Below are positions 26,430 through 35,554 of a stretch of 64,000 nucleotides of DNA, one piece after another. How positions within the stretch are numbered: position 1 is the first letter of the stretch; the number at the start of each line of letters is the position of its first letter. Where the stretch lies: the NCBI RefSeq assembly GCF_009758255.1, contig NZ_WSEN01000006.1:248001-312000 (forward strand), read 5' to 3'. The DNA is from Microbacterium sp. MAH-37 (GTDB taxonomy: Bacteria; Actinomycetota; Actinomycetes; Actinomycetales; Microbacteriaceae). The notes under the pieces are model-generated. The model searched no databases and was not told where the DNA came from. It saw nothing but the letters and a program-made list of their open reading frames with translations. The position numbers and the translations under genes were made by a program.

Positions 26430-27899
26430 ATGTCTGCTGTCGACACCGGCTCCGTGCCCACCGCCTCGAACGAGGTGATCCCGCGCAAGGACATGGCGGT
26501 CATCTGGGTGCTGCTCACCGCCGCCTTCGTCGCGATCCTCAACGAGACCACGATGAACATGGCGATCCCGCACCTCATCACGGATCTGCGCATCTCACCG
26601 CTGGCCGCGCAGTGGGTCACCAGCGCGTTCATGCTGACGATGGCCGTCATCATCCCGACCACGGGCTTCCTGCTGCGCCGTTTCACCACGCGGCAGATGT
26701 TCATCGGGGCGCTGACGCTGTTCTCGATCGGCACGCTGCTGGCCGCACTCGCCATCGGCTTCCCGATGCTGCTGGGCGCGCGCATCGTGCAGGCGTCCGG
26801 CACCGCGATCATGATGCCGCTGCTGATGACGACCCTGATGAACCTGGTCCCGGCCGCCTCCCGCGGCCGGATGATGGGTCGGGTGAGCGTCGTGATGTCG
26901 CTGGCTCCGGCGATCGGGCCGACGCTGTCCGGCTTCCTGCTGGACCACTTCTCGTGGCGCTCGATCTTCGTCGTCGTGCTGCCGATCGCACTGGTCGCCC
27001 TCTTCATCGGTTGGCGCTGGCTGACGAACGTCGGCGAGACCACCCACGCGCCGATCGACGTCCTCTCCGTCGTGCTCTCGGCGTTCGGCTTCGGCGGCCT
27101 CGTGTTCGGCCTCAGCCAGATCGGCGGACTCGGCTCTGGCGTCAGCTGGGCGCCGTTGGCGATCTCGCTGGCTGTCGGCGTGGTCGGACTCGGGCTGTTC
27201 CTGCGCCGTCAGGTCGTGCTGCAGCGCGAGGACGACGCCCTGCTCGACCTGCGCATCTTCACCTCCCGCGGCTTCTCGCTGTCGATGGCGCAGATGTTCC
27301 TGCTCTCGCTCGCGTTCTTCGGCGCGATCACGGTCATCCCGCTGTTCCTGCAGGACGGCCTCGAGATCGCACCGACGGATGCCGGTCTGGTGATGCTTCC
27401 CGGCGCTCTCGCGATGGGTCTGCTCGGTCCGGTGATCGGGCGCATCTACGACGCGCACGGCACCCGCATCCTGCTGATCCCCGGGTCGATCCTCGCCTCC
27501 GCAATGCTGTGGTTCTACACGACCCTCGGCACCGGCACCTCGGTGTGGGTGGTGGCCATCGCGCAGACGCTGCTCTCGATCGGCCTCGCGCTGTCGTTCA
27601 CTCCGCTGTTCACGGCGTCGCTCGCCTCGCTGTCGCCGAAGTTCTACTCCTACGGCAGCGCGGTGATCGGCACCGTGCAGCAGGTCGCGGGAGCGGCGGG
27701 CATCGCGGTGATGATGGCCATCTTCACCGCCGTCGCCGCGGTGAACGGCGGTCCCGCCGAGCCTGCGGCCGTCGCGGCCGGATCACGGGTGGCGTTCACG
27801 ATCGCCGCGGTCATCGCGACGGTCACGATCATCGGTGCGTTCCTGATCCGCAAGCCGGAGGACGACGGCACCGACGCACCCGCTCACGGCGGGCACTGA
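26430..27899 (+). CDS. MFS transporter, DHA2 (EmrB/QacA-like) drug exporter
   Basis: Fourteen-helix proton antiporter family, 489 aa. Motif C-like segments (APAIGPTLSGFLLDHFSWRS), a DHA2-type start (LNETTMNMAIPHL) and the R-x-x-Q-A motif (GARIVQASGTAIMMP) are visible. RBS GGAGGAACCTC precedes the ATG. Divergent from the ABC exporter gene. Substrate unknown. Confidence 0.92.
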   Translation: MSAVDTGSVPTASNEVIPRKDMAVIWVLLTAAFVAILNETTMNMAIPHLITDLRISPLAAQWVTSAFMLTMAVIIPTTGFLLRRFTTRQMFIGALTLFSIGTLLAALAIGFPMLLGARIVQASGTAIMMPLLMTTLMNLVPAASRGRMMGRVSVVMSLAPAIGPTLSGFLLDHFSWRSIFVVVLPIALVALFIGWRWLTNVGETTHAPIDVLSVVLSAFGFGGLVFGLSQIGGLGSGVSWAPLAISLAVGVVGLGLFLRRQVVLQREDDALLDLRIFTSRGFSLSMAQMFLLSLAFFGAITVIPLFLQDGLEIAPTDAGLVMLPGALAMGLLGPVIGRIYDAHGTRILLIPGSILASAMLWFYTTLGTGTSVWVVAIAQTLLSIGLALSFTPLFTASLASLSPKFYSYGSAVIGTVQQVAGAAGIAVMMAIFTAVAAVNGGPAEPAAVAAGSRVAFTIAAVIATVTIIGAFLIRKPEDDGTDAPAHGGH

Positions 27900-27913
27900 T
27901 CAGACGCTGACGG

Positions 27914-28069
27914 CTACTCTGCGTCCTCTTCGCGCTTCGCGCCGGGGAGGACGCAGTAGCCGTCGACGCACAGGCCCGCGGAGGGATCCGCGGCGCCGAT
28001 GAGCGTCAGCGGCGCGAGCGGCGACTGCTGCTCGTGCGCGGATTCCGTGGTGCTGCCGTGCGTGGTCAT
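27914..28069 (-). CDS. small conserved-type protein with a CVDGYC motif
   Basis: 51 aa: MTTHGSTTESAHEQQ at the start and AGLCVDGYCVLPGA near the C-terminus. The paired cysteines suggest a metal or thiol site, but no function is known to me. The ATG at 28069 lies exactly 6 nt after TACCAT (28081 to 28076), the leaderless pattern of this genome, which is the main evidence that the small frame is real. No membrane segment or signal peptide. Confidence 0.65.
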   Translation of the reverse strand: MTTHGSTTESAHEQQSPLAPLTLIGAADPSAGLCVDGYCVLPGAKREEDAE

Positions 28070-28220
28070 CCCTCGATGGTACGCCTGCCCGCGGATAGGG
28101 GCTCCGAAAGCCGTTCCGCAACGGCACGTCACGCAATACAGTGAGATGACCCGAACCCGCCGCGGAACGCCCTTGCGCGGCATCCGTCCCGGCGCGATGG
28201 CGCGCCTCGAAAGGAGTCCC

Positions 28221-29459
28221 GTGAGCACCGTTGCTCCCGGAATCCGCGTCGTCCGGCAGACCCGGCTGCTGACGTGGCTGTTCCTGCTGAACGCCGCGAT
28301 CCTGACGGTCTATGCCGGATTCATCGTCATCCTGGTGCCCGACCAGGTCGCGGCGATCGATGAGGAGAACAAAGTCGCGAATCTCGCGATCGTGATGACG
28401 GCGTCGTCGATCGCGACCATCATCATCCATCCGCTGATCGGCGCACTCTCCGATCGCACCCGTAGCAGACTCGGACGACGCGCACCGTGGATCATCGTGG
28501 GCGGCGCCACGGGCGCGCTGTTCACCGTGCTGCTCGCCGGGGCCACCAGCATCTGGGTGCTCTGCCTGTACTGGGTGCTGATGATGCTGTGCGTGAACTC
28601 GGTGGCCACCGTCGGCTCGGCCGTCGTCCCCGACCACTTCGTGAAGGAGCGCCTCGGCGTCGCGAGCGCCGTGGTGGCGCTCGGCATCTTCGTGGGGATG
28701 GGCGCAGGCGTGGCGCTGGCCGGCATCGCGGTGAACAGCATCGGGATCGGCTACGCCGCGTTCGGCGTGGGATTCATGATCGTGTGCCTGCTGTTCGTCG
28801 TGTTCAACCGCGACTTCTCCTCACGCGACCTGGAGCGCGAGCCCTTCTCCTGGCGATCGTTCCTCGCGAGTTTCTGGGTCGACCCGAAGCGGTTCCCCGA
28901 CTTCTGGTGGGCGTTCGCCGGCCGGTTCTTCCTGATCCTCGCCTACCAGAGCGTGCAGTCATACCTGTTGTACATCCTGCGCGACTACGTCGGGCTCTCG
29001 AACTCCGAATCCACGGCGATGAGCACGCCGATCACCGCGGTGATGCTCGTCGGAGCCCTGCTGACGACCTACTTCGTCGGCAGGCTCTCGGATCGCACGG
29101 GGCGACGGAAGGCATTCGTCCTCCTGGCGTCCGTCATCATGGCCGTCTCTCTCGTGATCCCCCTGCTCGCGCCGTCGGTCGGCGGCATGTTCGCCCTGGC
29201 CGCCGTGTTCGGCGTCGGCTACGGCATCTACATGAGCGTCGACACCGCGCTGATGAACGAGGTGCTCCCGGCGGCCGACCAGGCGGCGAAGGACCTCGGC
29301 ATCCTGAACATCGCGACCGCGCTGCCGCAGGCTTTCACGCCGGCGCTGGTGGGCGTGCTGATCCTGCTCAGCGGCGGGTACACGGCAGTGTTCGTCGCCG
29401 GCATGGTCTTCGCCGTGCTCGGCGCCCTCACCGTGATCCCCATCCGGAGTGTGCGATGA
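28221..29459 (+). CDS. MFS transporter (GPH/SLC45-like sugar transporter)
   Basis: Twelve-helix major facilitator, 412 aa. The loop LSDRTRSRLGRRAPWIIVGG between helices 2 and 3 is typical of glycoside-pentoside-hexuronide/SLC45-type symporters, and a second copy LSDRTGRRKAF follows in the other half. The GTG start is chosen on AAAGGAG 4 nt upstream. An in-frame ATG at 28146 is only 3 nt after a TACAGT -10 and cannot lie on the transcript with a usable leader. Translationally coupled to the DUF2804 gene (ATGA). Confidence 0.88.
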   Translation: MSTVAPGIRVVRQTRLLTWLFLLNAAILTVYAGFIVILVPDQVAAIDEENKVANLAIVMTASSIATIIIHPLIGALSDRTRSRLGRRAPWIIVGGATGALFTVLLAGATSIWVLCLYWVLMMLCVNSVATVGSAVVPDHFVKERLGVASAVVALGIFVGMGAGVALAGIAVNSIGIGYAAFGVGFMIVCLLFVVFNRDFSSRDLEREPFSWRSFLASFWVDPKRFPDFWWAFAGRFFLILAYQSVQSYLLYILRDYVGLSNSESTAMSTPITAVMLVGALLTTYFVGRLSDRTGRRKAFVLLASVIMAVSLVIPLLAPSVGGMFALAAVFGVGYGIYMSVDTALMNEVLPAADQAAKDLGILNIATALPQAFTPALVGVLILLSGGYTAVFVAGMVFAVLGALTVIPIRSVR

Positions 29460-30472
29460 CCGCCGTCGACCGAGAGATCGTCGCGCCGGTCGCGCTGCTC
29501 ACTGCGCAGGGGCTGCAGAACCCGGATGCGATCGGCTGGACGCGCACTCCGCTGATCGACACGGATGCCGTGGGCAGGAGCCCGCGGGGATGGGGACGCA
29601 CCAAGCGCTGGGAGTACTGGGCGGTCACGACGCCGACGCACATCATCGCGATGACGATCGGCGCGCTGGACTATGCGAACGTGCGCCAGGTGTGGCTGCT
29701 CGACAGGGCCACGAAAGAGGAGATCGACGTCTTCGAGATCGGCGCGCTGTCGCGCGGCGTGCAGCTGCCGGGCACGATCGGGCGCGGCTCGGCGACATCG
29801 AACGGGCGCCGGGTATCGCTGGAGTTCGCGGACGACGCCGACGGCACGCTCCTGGTGGCCCGCTCCCCGCGCGTGCAGGTCGACATCGTCGCGACCCGCC
29901 CACCCGAGCACGAGGCGATGGGCACCGCCGCGCCGTTCAGTCCCTTCCTGGCGGAGTTCACCGTCAAAGACGTCGACCGGCCGGCCCACGGCACGATCAC
30001 CGTGGACGGGATCGTGCACGAGGTCCCGGCCGGGGCGTCCTGGGCGGTGCTCGACCACCTGCGCGGCCGCCTGCCCTATCGCACTCACTGGAACTGGGGC
30101 GCCGGCGCAGGGATGACCGACGGGCGGCGCATCGGCCTGCAGCTGGGCGGCGGCGGTCCGCTCGCGGTGCGGCACGGCGTCTCGCAGAACGCGTTCACCC
30201 TCGACGGCCGGGTGCACAAGGTGGCGGGAGCGCTGGAGTGGGACTTCGATCCCGAGGACTGGTCCGCACCGTGGCGGGTCACAGGCGACCGCATGGAGCT
30301 GAGGTTCACGTCGTTCCACGTACGTGCTGCCAGGACGCAACTGGTGCTGGTCGGTTCGGTGACCCATCAGTGCTTCGGGCACTACGAAGGGCGGGTGCGC
30401 ACCGACGCCGGCGAATGGATCCCGGTCGCCGGGATCACGGGCTGGGCGGAGGACGTCCACAACCGCTGGTGA
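29456..30472 (+). CDS. DUF2804 family protein
   Basis: 338 aa, beta-rich, with GWGRTKRWEYWAVTTP, LPYRTHWNWGAGAG and a C-terminal HQCFGHYEGRV segment, which match the DUF2804 family as I know it. No biochemical role is established. It overlaps the MFS gene by 4 nt, so it may act on the imported compound. No signal peptide. Confidence 0.75.
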   Translation: MTAVDREIVAPVALLTAQGLQNPDAIGWTRTPLIDTDAVGRSPRGWGRTKRWEYWAVTTPTHIIAMTIGALDYANVRQVWLLDRATKEEIDVFEIGALSRGVQLPGTIGRGSATSNGRRVSLEFADDADGTLLVARSPRVQVDIVATRPPEHEAMGTAAPFSPFLAEFTVKDVDRPAHGTITVDGIVHEVPAGASWAVLDHLRGRLPYRTHWNWGAGAGMTDGRRIGLQLGGGGPLAVRHGVSQNAFTLDGRVHKVAGALEWDFDPEDWSAPWRVTGDRMELRFTSFHVRAARTQLVLVGSVTHQCFGHYEGRVRTDAGEWIPVAGITGWAEDVHNRW

Positions 30473-30525
30473 GTCGCCCGTCCAGACCCTTCCGTTCGCC
30501 GCCCACCACGAGTACCGTGCCGGGC

Positions 30526-31095
30526 ATGATCATCACTCCTCCCGCCGCCGAGGGCGCAACCGGCAAAGTGGCCGAGATGTATGCGGGCGACATCGACTCC
30601 GACGGCTTCGTCTTCGGGCACACCGCGGCGATGGCCACGAACCCCGAGGCGTACACGGCCTTCGAGGCGCTGATCCGCGCCGTCGTGCCCTCGATCGGCA
30701 TCGGCGTCTACGAGGCGGCGACGCTCGGCGCAGCCCGGGCGATCGGCTCGCCGCACTGCCTGCTCGCTCACGGTCGCAAGGCGCTGCGCGCCGGGGTGGT
30801 GGACGAGTCCGGCCTCACCGACTTCGCCCACGGCGACGACAGCGGGTTCTCCGAGGCGGAGCAGGCCGTGATCCGGTACGCCGAACGACTTTCGACCGAC
30901 CCCGCGTCGATGACGGATGCCGACACGCAGGCTCTGCGCGATGCCGGCTTCATCGATCGCCAGATCGTCGACATCACTCTGGCGGCCGCAGCGCGGAACT
31001 ACTTCAGCCGGGCCCTGCTCGCCCTGGCCGTGCCGACCGACGAGGTGCCGGGACTCGACCCGGCGATCGCAACGGCGCTGCGAGCCGCGCGATGA
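30526..31095 (+). CDS. carboxymuconolactone decarboxylase/AhpD-like protein
   Basis: 189-aa all-alpha protein of the peroxidase-related CMD/AhpD group. The active-site segment reads GSPHCLLAHG, so the first cysteine of the usual CxxC is a serine and only the second, with its His, remains. A thiol-disulfide role like AhpD is therefore uncertain. The ATG start has TACCGT (30513-30518) 7 nt upstream (leaderless). Coupled to the next gene by ATGA. Confidence 0.78.
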   Translation: MIITPPAAEGATGKVAEMYAGDIDSDGFVFGHTAAMATNPEAYTAFEALIRAVVPSIGIGVYEAATLGAARAIGSPHCLLAHGRKALRAGVVDESGLTDFAHGDDSGFSEAEQAVIRYAERLSTDPASMTDADTQALRDAGFIDRQIVDITLAAAARNYFSRALLALAVPTDEVPGLDPAIATALRAAR

Positions 31096-31592
31096 CGGCG
31101 GGCGGCCCCGCTCCCGGCCGCGACGAGACCCCGGAGCATCGCGCCGATCGCAACTGGGACGAGCTCATGCAGGAGCTTCGCGTTATGCAGACCGGTACGC
31201 AGATCCTGACCGGGTTCCTGCTCGCCGTCGCCTTCCAGCCGCGGTTCTCCGAACTCGACGAGGTGCAGCGCACGCTGTACGTCGCCCTCGTCGTGGGCGC
31301 GGCGACGGCGACCGTGCTGGCCCTGGCGCCGGTGGGCCTGCACCGACTGCTCTTCCAGAAGCACCGGAAGCCGGAGCTCGTGCGGGTCGCCAACCGCCTG
31401 GTCAAGGCCGACCTCGTCGTCATCGGCGCGGTCACCGTCGGAGTGACGGCGCTGATCCTCGATGTCACGCTGAACCGGACCGTCGCGGTCGTGGCGGCGA
31501 TCATCGGCGTGATCGTCGTGCTCGTCCTCTGGGTCGCGCTGCCGATGAAGCTGAAGGGCGACCCTCCGAATCAGGACGCCCGCGACGGCTGA
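31092..31592 (+). CDS. DUF6328-type integral membrane protein
   Basis: 166 aa with four predicted membrane helices after the amphipathic start NWDELMQELRVMQTGTQILTGFLL, which is characteristic of this actinobacterial family. Function unknown. It overlaps the upstream gene by 4 nt and the convergent Fpg/Nei gene by 22 nt. Confidence 0.8.
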   Translation: MTAGGPAPGRDETPEHRADRNWDELMQELRVMQTGTQILTGFLLAVAFQPRFSELDEVQRTLYVALVVGAATATVLALAPVGLHRLLFQKHRKPELVRVANRLVKADLVVIGAVTVGVTALILDVTLNRTVAVVAAIIGVIVVLVLWVALPMKLKGDPPNQDARDG

Positions 31593-32392
31593 CACGTCGG
31601 GCAGAGCTGTGCCGAGGCGCCGCCGAACGTGTGATCGACGATGGTGTCGCCGCACACCGGGCAGGACTCCCCCGCTCTGCCATGCACGGCCATCGCGGCG
31701 ACCTTGGTGCGCTTGAGGCTGTCGGCGGGCACTCCCCGGCGGTCGGCGACCGCGCCGCGCATGATGTCGACGGTCGCCTGGTACAGCCGCACTCTCTCCT
31801 CCACCGTGAGCGCCACGGCATGCACCGTCGGCGACAGCCGAGCCCGGTGCAGGATCTCGTCCGAGTACGCGTTGCCGATGCCGGCGACAGAGCGCTGCTC
31901 CTGCAGCAGCGCCTTGATCTGCTTCCTCCTGGTCCCCATCGCGCGTTCGAGATCGGCCGGCGCGAAGTCCGGGGAGATCGGGTCGGGGCCGAGGTCGGCG
32001 ATCCCCGCGACATCCTCCGGTGCGTCCACCACCCAGACCGCGACGGCGAGGAAGTCCCCGGTCTCCGCGATCTCCATCAGCGCGCCGTCGTCGAGCCTGA
32101 CCGCGGCGACGGCGTAACCGGCGGCATCCGGATCCGGCGTACCACCTGGTCGCCAGCGGATCCAGCCGTTCCGACCGAAACTCAGCACCAGCCACTGCCC
32201 GCCCAGGTCGAACCCGAGGTACTTGCCGAAGCGCCGCACGCCGTCGATGCGCGCACCGACGACGGATGAAGGCGGCCGATCCCTGGTCTTCACGATCCGT
32301 CGTTCGACGGCGTCGACCGACGCGATCGCGTGGCCGGCCATCCGCTCGTCGAGCTGTTCTGCCAGGGCCTGCACCTCGGGGGATTCGGGCAT
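31571..32392 (-). CDS. Fpg/Nei-type DNA glycosylase
   Basis: Base-excision repair glycosylase/AP lyase, 273 aa. The ATG at 32392 gives MPESPEVQALAEQLDERM, whose Pro2 becomes the catalytic N-terminal imine after Met removal, with Glu3 replaced by Glu at the normal MPE position. The helix-two-turn-helix is QRSVAGIGNAYSDEILHRARLSP, and the C-terminal zinc finger CPVCGDTIVDH...CPTC is complete. An in-frame start at 32461 would hide Pro2 and is rejected. Whether it is MutM (8-oxoG) or Nei-like cannot be settled here. Confidence 0.9.
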   Translation of the reverse strand: MPESPEVQALAEQLDERMAGHAIASVDAVERRIVKTRDRPPSSVVGARIDGVRRFGKYLGFDLGGQWLVLSFGRNGWIRWRPGGTPDPDAAGYAVAAVRLDDGALMEIAETGDFLAVAVWVVDAPEDVAGIADLGPDPISPDFAPADLERAMGTRRKQIKALLQEQRSVAGIGNAYSDEILHRARLSPTVHAVALTVEERVRLYQATVDIMRGAVADRRGVPADSLKRTKVAAMAVHGRAGESCPVCGDTIVDHTFGGASAQLCPTCQPSRAS

Positions 32393-32599
32393 GCGGCCCA
32401 TCCTGCCATCCGGTTCCGACGGCCGACAGACGTCGGTGCGGAACGGGCGGATCGCGGGCATCGTACGCGCTGCCTCCGCCCTCCGGTGTGAATCTCGTCA
32501 GAGTCCGCGCTGTGCGGTTGAGGATGCGGGCCGAGTGCGGAAACGTGGCCGGGACACCGCGCCGGACGGTGCGGTGACGCCAACCGGAAGGAGAGCGCC

Positions 32600-32896
32600 A
32601 TGCTCACCCTGACCGAGAACGCCAGCACGATCGTGACGACCCTCGTCACCCGCCAGACCACCGATCCCGGAGCCGGTCTGCGCATCCACCCCACAGAATC
32701 CGGCACGACCGAGGAGCCCCGTTTCATGGTGTCGGTCGCGCCGGCGCCGGAACCCGGCGACGACATCGTCGACTCGGAGGGTACCCGCGTGTTCCTCGAG
32801 CACGAGGCCTCCGAGGCACTCACCGACAAGGTGCTCGATGCCGGGGTCGACGAGCAGGGAGCGGTGTCCTTCACCCTCCTGCCGCAGCCGGCCTGA
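32600..32896 (+). CDS. HesB/IscA-like Fe-S scaffold-domain protein
   Basis: 98 aa, starting MLTLTENASTIVTTLVTRQ, with GLRIHPTESG and DGxRVFLEHEA-type segments resembling the HesB/A-type carrier fold. The conserved cysteines of true A-type carriers are absent, so an iron-sulfur role is doubtful. RBS GGAAGGAGA. Followed by a clear hairpin. Confidence 0.72.
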   Translation: MLTLTENASTIVTTLVTRQTTDPGAGLRIHPTESGTTEEPRFMVSVAPAPEPGDDIVDSEGTRVFLEHEASEALTDKVLDAGVDEQGAVSFTLLPQPA

Positions 32897-32906
32897 ACGT
32901 ATCACC

Positions 32907-32941
32907 GGAACCGCCGCCCCCTTCGCGGAGGCGGCGGTTCC
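32907..32941 (+). terminator. hairpin after the HesB-like gene
   Basis: Perfect inverted repeat GGAACCGCCGCC (32907-32918) and GGCGGCGGTTCC (32930-32941) with an 11-nt loop. It sits between convergent genes and may serve both strands. No long U-run. Confidence 0.65.
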
Positions 32942-32963
32942 GTGCGTCCGTGCCACAGGCCCG

Positions 32964-34802
32964 TCAGAGCAGGGTCCCGCCGCGCGCTCCCCACGCGATG
33001 TCCGCCCTCGCCCCGGCCCGGCCGAGGGCGTGGAACGACAGCAGGCGCGCCCGCGCAGCGGCGGATGCGCCCGGCCCGTCGTGCTCGGCCGCGCACTCCG
33101 CCGCGTAGGCCCGCAGCAGGTCGTCCTGCGAGTACAGCCCCGCCTCGGAGCGATGCGCGAGGTGCAGCCTGACGAGCGCCTCCGCGTGGCGGCGCACCAC
33201 GCGCTCCGGCAGATCGCAGAGCGCGGCGAGCGCAGAGAGGTCGATCTCGGTGCGGGGCAGCAGTCCCAGCATCCGGAAGACCTGGGCGGCCTCGGGCTTC
33301 AGCGCGGCGTACGACCAGGAGAGCTCCGCACGGATGTCGGTCGTGGGGCCGTCGTCGGCGTCGAGCAGGTCGAGACGGTCGCGCTCGTCGCACAGCTCGG
33401 CGAGAAGTTCCGCCGGGCCCCGTCCGTCCTGCTCGGCGATCCGCTGAGCGGCGATCCGCAGCGCCAGTGGCAGCTCGCCGCACACCCGTGCCAGCTCGCG
33501 CACCGCATCGCCGTCCTCGACGGGGATCGGGCCGATCAGCTCTCGGAGCAGCGAGACGGCGTCCGTCGGTGTCAGCGGCGGCACGGGAACCACACGCGCG
33601 CCGTCGCGCGCCACCAGACCGGGCAGCGCGTTCCTGCTGGTGATGATGACGGTGCTCGCGCCGCTGCCGACGAGCAGCGGTCGCACCTGCTCGGTCTCGC
33701 GGGCGTTGTCGAGCAGCACCAGCATCCGTCGGGCGGCGGCGAGGCTGCGCCAGAGTGCAGCGCGGGCGTGGAGATCGGAGGGTATCCGCTCCGGCAGGTA
33801 GCCGAGGGAGGCCAGAAGGGATGCCAGCGCGTCCTCCGCTGCCACCGGTGCGTCGTCGCTGTACCCGCGCAGGTCGATGAAGAGCTGACCGTCAGGGAAC
33901 GCCGCGCAGTGCCGGTGGGCCCACGCGATCGCCAGCGCGGTCTTGCCGACACCCGCCATCCCCGTGACCACGCGTGGCGCCGACGGGCCGGGCTCCCCGA
34001 TCAGGCCGATCAGCTCCTGTCGCCCGACGAGCGGCACCTGTGGCGGCAGTTCGGCGGGTGCGGCCAGTACGACGTCCACCGGCCCATCTCCGAGCGCCTG
34101 CGCCTGCGCCTTCCGGAGCGCGGGACCCGGGTCCAGACCCAGCTCGTCGCGCAGTGCCACGCGGGTGCGCTCGTAGACGGCGAGCGCGTCCGCAGGGCGG
34201 CCGGCCGCGTACAGCGCGCGCATGAGCAGGGCGGCGAACGGCTCGTGCAGCGGCTCACGGTCGAGATCCGTCGCCGCGCGATCGATCACCTCGGCGTTCC
34301 GCCCGCACAGCAGTTGCGCCTCGCACCAGAGCTGGATGACCCAACGCCGACGGTCGCTCCAGCGCAGCACCTCCGCGGCGTCGCCGAGTTCAGCGACATC
34401 CTCCAGCGGTTCGCCCCGCCACAGCCCGAGCGCCTGTGAGGTGACCTGCACGACCTCGTCCGGCGGCATCCGCTCGCCGCGCAGGCGCGCGGTGAGCCGA
34501 TCGAACGCGGCGACATCCGACTCGTCCTCCGCGACCTGCAGCCGATAGCCGCCCGGTTCCAGAGTGAGCCGCGCCGGGTCGTCGAGACGTCCGCGAATGC
34601 GGTGCACGGCCAGCTGCAGGCGCGACTGCGCCCGCCCCGCGGGACTGTCCGGCCACACGCCGTCGGCGAGCGCATCGACAGGAACGGACCTGTTCACGCG
34701 CAGCAGGAGCGTCGCCAGCACGAGTCGCTGTACCCGTCCCGGTGGTGTGACATCGGCCCCGTCGCAGTCGACGCGCAATGGACCGAGGGTCTCGAATCTC
34801 AC
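32964..34802 (-). CDS. AfsR/SARP-type transcriptional regulator with NB-ARC ATPase
   Basis: 612 aa. Residues 1 to about 90 form an OmpR-type winged helix (RFETLGPLRVD, LLRVNRSVPVDALADGVW). A bacterial transcriptional activation domain follows at about 97-245. Next is an NB-ARC ATPase with Walker A GMAGVGKT (281-288), LVLLDNA as Walker B and the GELPLALRIAA helix. It ends soon after the arm helices and lacks the TPR tail of full AfsR. The GTG start at 34802 has GGGGGAAGC upstream. In streptomycetes such proteins drive secondary metabolism or stress genes. Targets here are unknown, the divergent LysE gene being the obvious candidate. Confidence 0.9.
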   Translation of the reverse strand: MRFETLGPLRVDCDGADVTPPGRVQRLVLATLLLRVNRSVPVDALADGVWPDSPAGRAQSRLQLAVHRIRGRLDDPARLTLEPGGYRLQVAEDESDVAAFDRLTARLRGERMPPDEVVQVTSQALGLWRGEPLEDVAELGDAAEVLRWSDRRRWVIQLWCEAQLLCGRNAEVIDRAATDLDREPLHEPFAALLMRALYAAGRPADALAVYERTRVALRDELGLDPGPALRKAQAQALGDGPVDVVLAAPAELPPQVPLVGRQELIGLIGEPGPSAPRVVTGMAGVGKTALAIAWAHRHCAAFPDGQLFIDLRGYSDDAPVAAEDALASLLASLGYLPERIPSDLHARAALWRSLAAARRMLVLLDNARETEQVRPLLVGSGASTVIITSRNALPGLVARDGARVVPVPPLTPTDAVSLLRELIGPIPVEDGDAVRELARVCGELPLALRIAAQRIAEQDGRGPAELLAELCDERDRLDLLDADDGPTTDIRAELSWSYAALKPEAAQVFRMLGLLPRTEIDLSALAALCDLPERVVRRHAEALVRLHLAHRSEAGLYSQDDLLRAYAAECAAEHDGPGASAAARARLLSFHALGRAGARADIAWGARGGTLL

Positions 34803-34921
34803 GCTTCCCCCCGAAAGCAGGTCTCCCGGCACATCCCGCTGCAAGGGGACGGAAAGTGCCGTGAAACCGGAAGCCATCATCATAGGTCGGCATCGGGGGA
34901 TGCACCACCGGTACCGGGGGG

Positions 34922-35554
34922 ATGGGTCGTATGCCGAGTGTGGAGATGCTGCTGGCGTTCGCCGGCACGTCATTGCTGATCGCCGGGGTCCCAGGACCGT
35001 CCGTCGCCTATGTCGTCGCGCGCAGCGCGCAGCACGGTACGGCGGCCGGACTGTTCTCGATGATGGGGCTGGGCACGGGCGTGGTCGTGCACACCGGGAT
35101 GGCCGCGGCGGGGGTCGCGGCGCTGATCGCGCTCGTGCCCATGGGGCTGGAGATCGTCGGCTGGGCCGGGGCCGGATACCTTGCCTGGCTCGCCGTGCAC
35201 ACGCTCCGGGCACGAAGCGCCGAGCAGCATGACGACGGCACGATCGCGGTCCCGCAGCGCGGGCGCCTGTTCCTGGACGGGCTCCTGGTCGATGTCCTCA
35301 ACCCGAAGACGGCGCTGTTCTTCATCGCCTTCCTGCCGCAGTTCGTCCGCCCCGAGCGCGGGCCCTCCGCGCTGCAGCTGGGAGTGCTGGGACTGCTGTA
35401 CATGCTCATCGCCGTGACGTGTTACAGCACCTATGCGGTGCTCGCCGGACGACTGACCGTGCGTCTGCGCGGCTCCGCCAGCATCCGGAACCGGCTCGCG
35501 TTCGTGACCGCGGGGATCTACCTCGTGCTGGCGGTCGTCGTGCTGGTGGTGTGA
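34922..35554 (+). CDS. LysE/RhtB family amino-acid exporter
   Basis: 210 aa with six predicted helices. Family motifs are [23 protein letters not shown] and [21 protein letters not shown]. The start may be 34922 or the ATG at 34931, which has the better G-rich site. Divergent from the SARP-type regulator, 119 nt apart. The 3' end overlaps fdhD by 37 nt tail to tail. Confidence 0.9.
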   Translation: MGRMPSVEMLLAFAGTSLLIAGVPGPSVAYVVARSAQHGTAAGLFSMMGLGTGVVVHTGMAAAGVAALIALVPMGLEIVGWAGAGYLAWLAVHTLRARSAEQHDDGTIAVPQRGRLFLDGLLVDVLNPKTALFFIAFLPQFVRPERGPSALQLGVLGLLYMLIAVTCYSTYAVLAGRLTVRLRGSASIRNRLAFVTAGIYLVLAVVVLVV

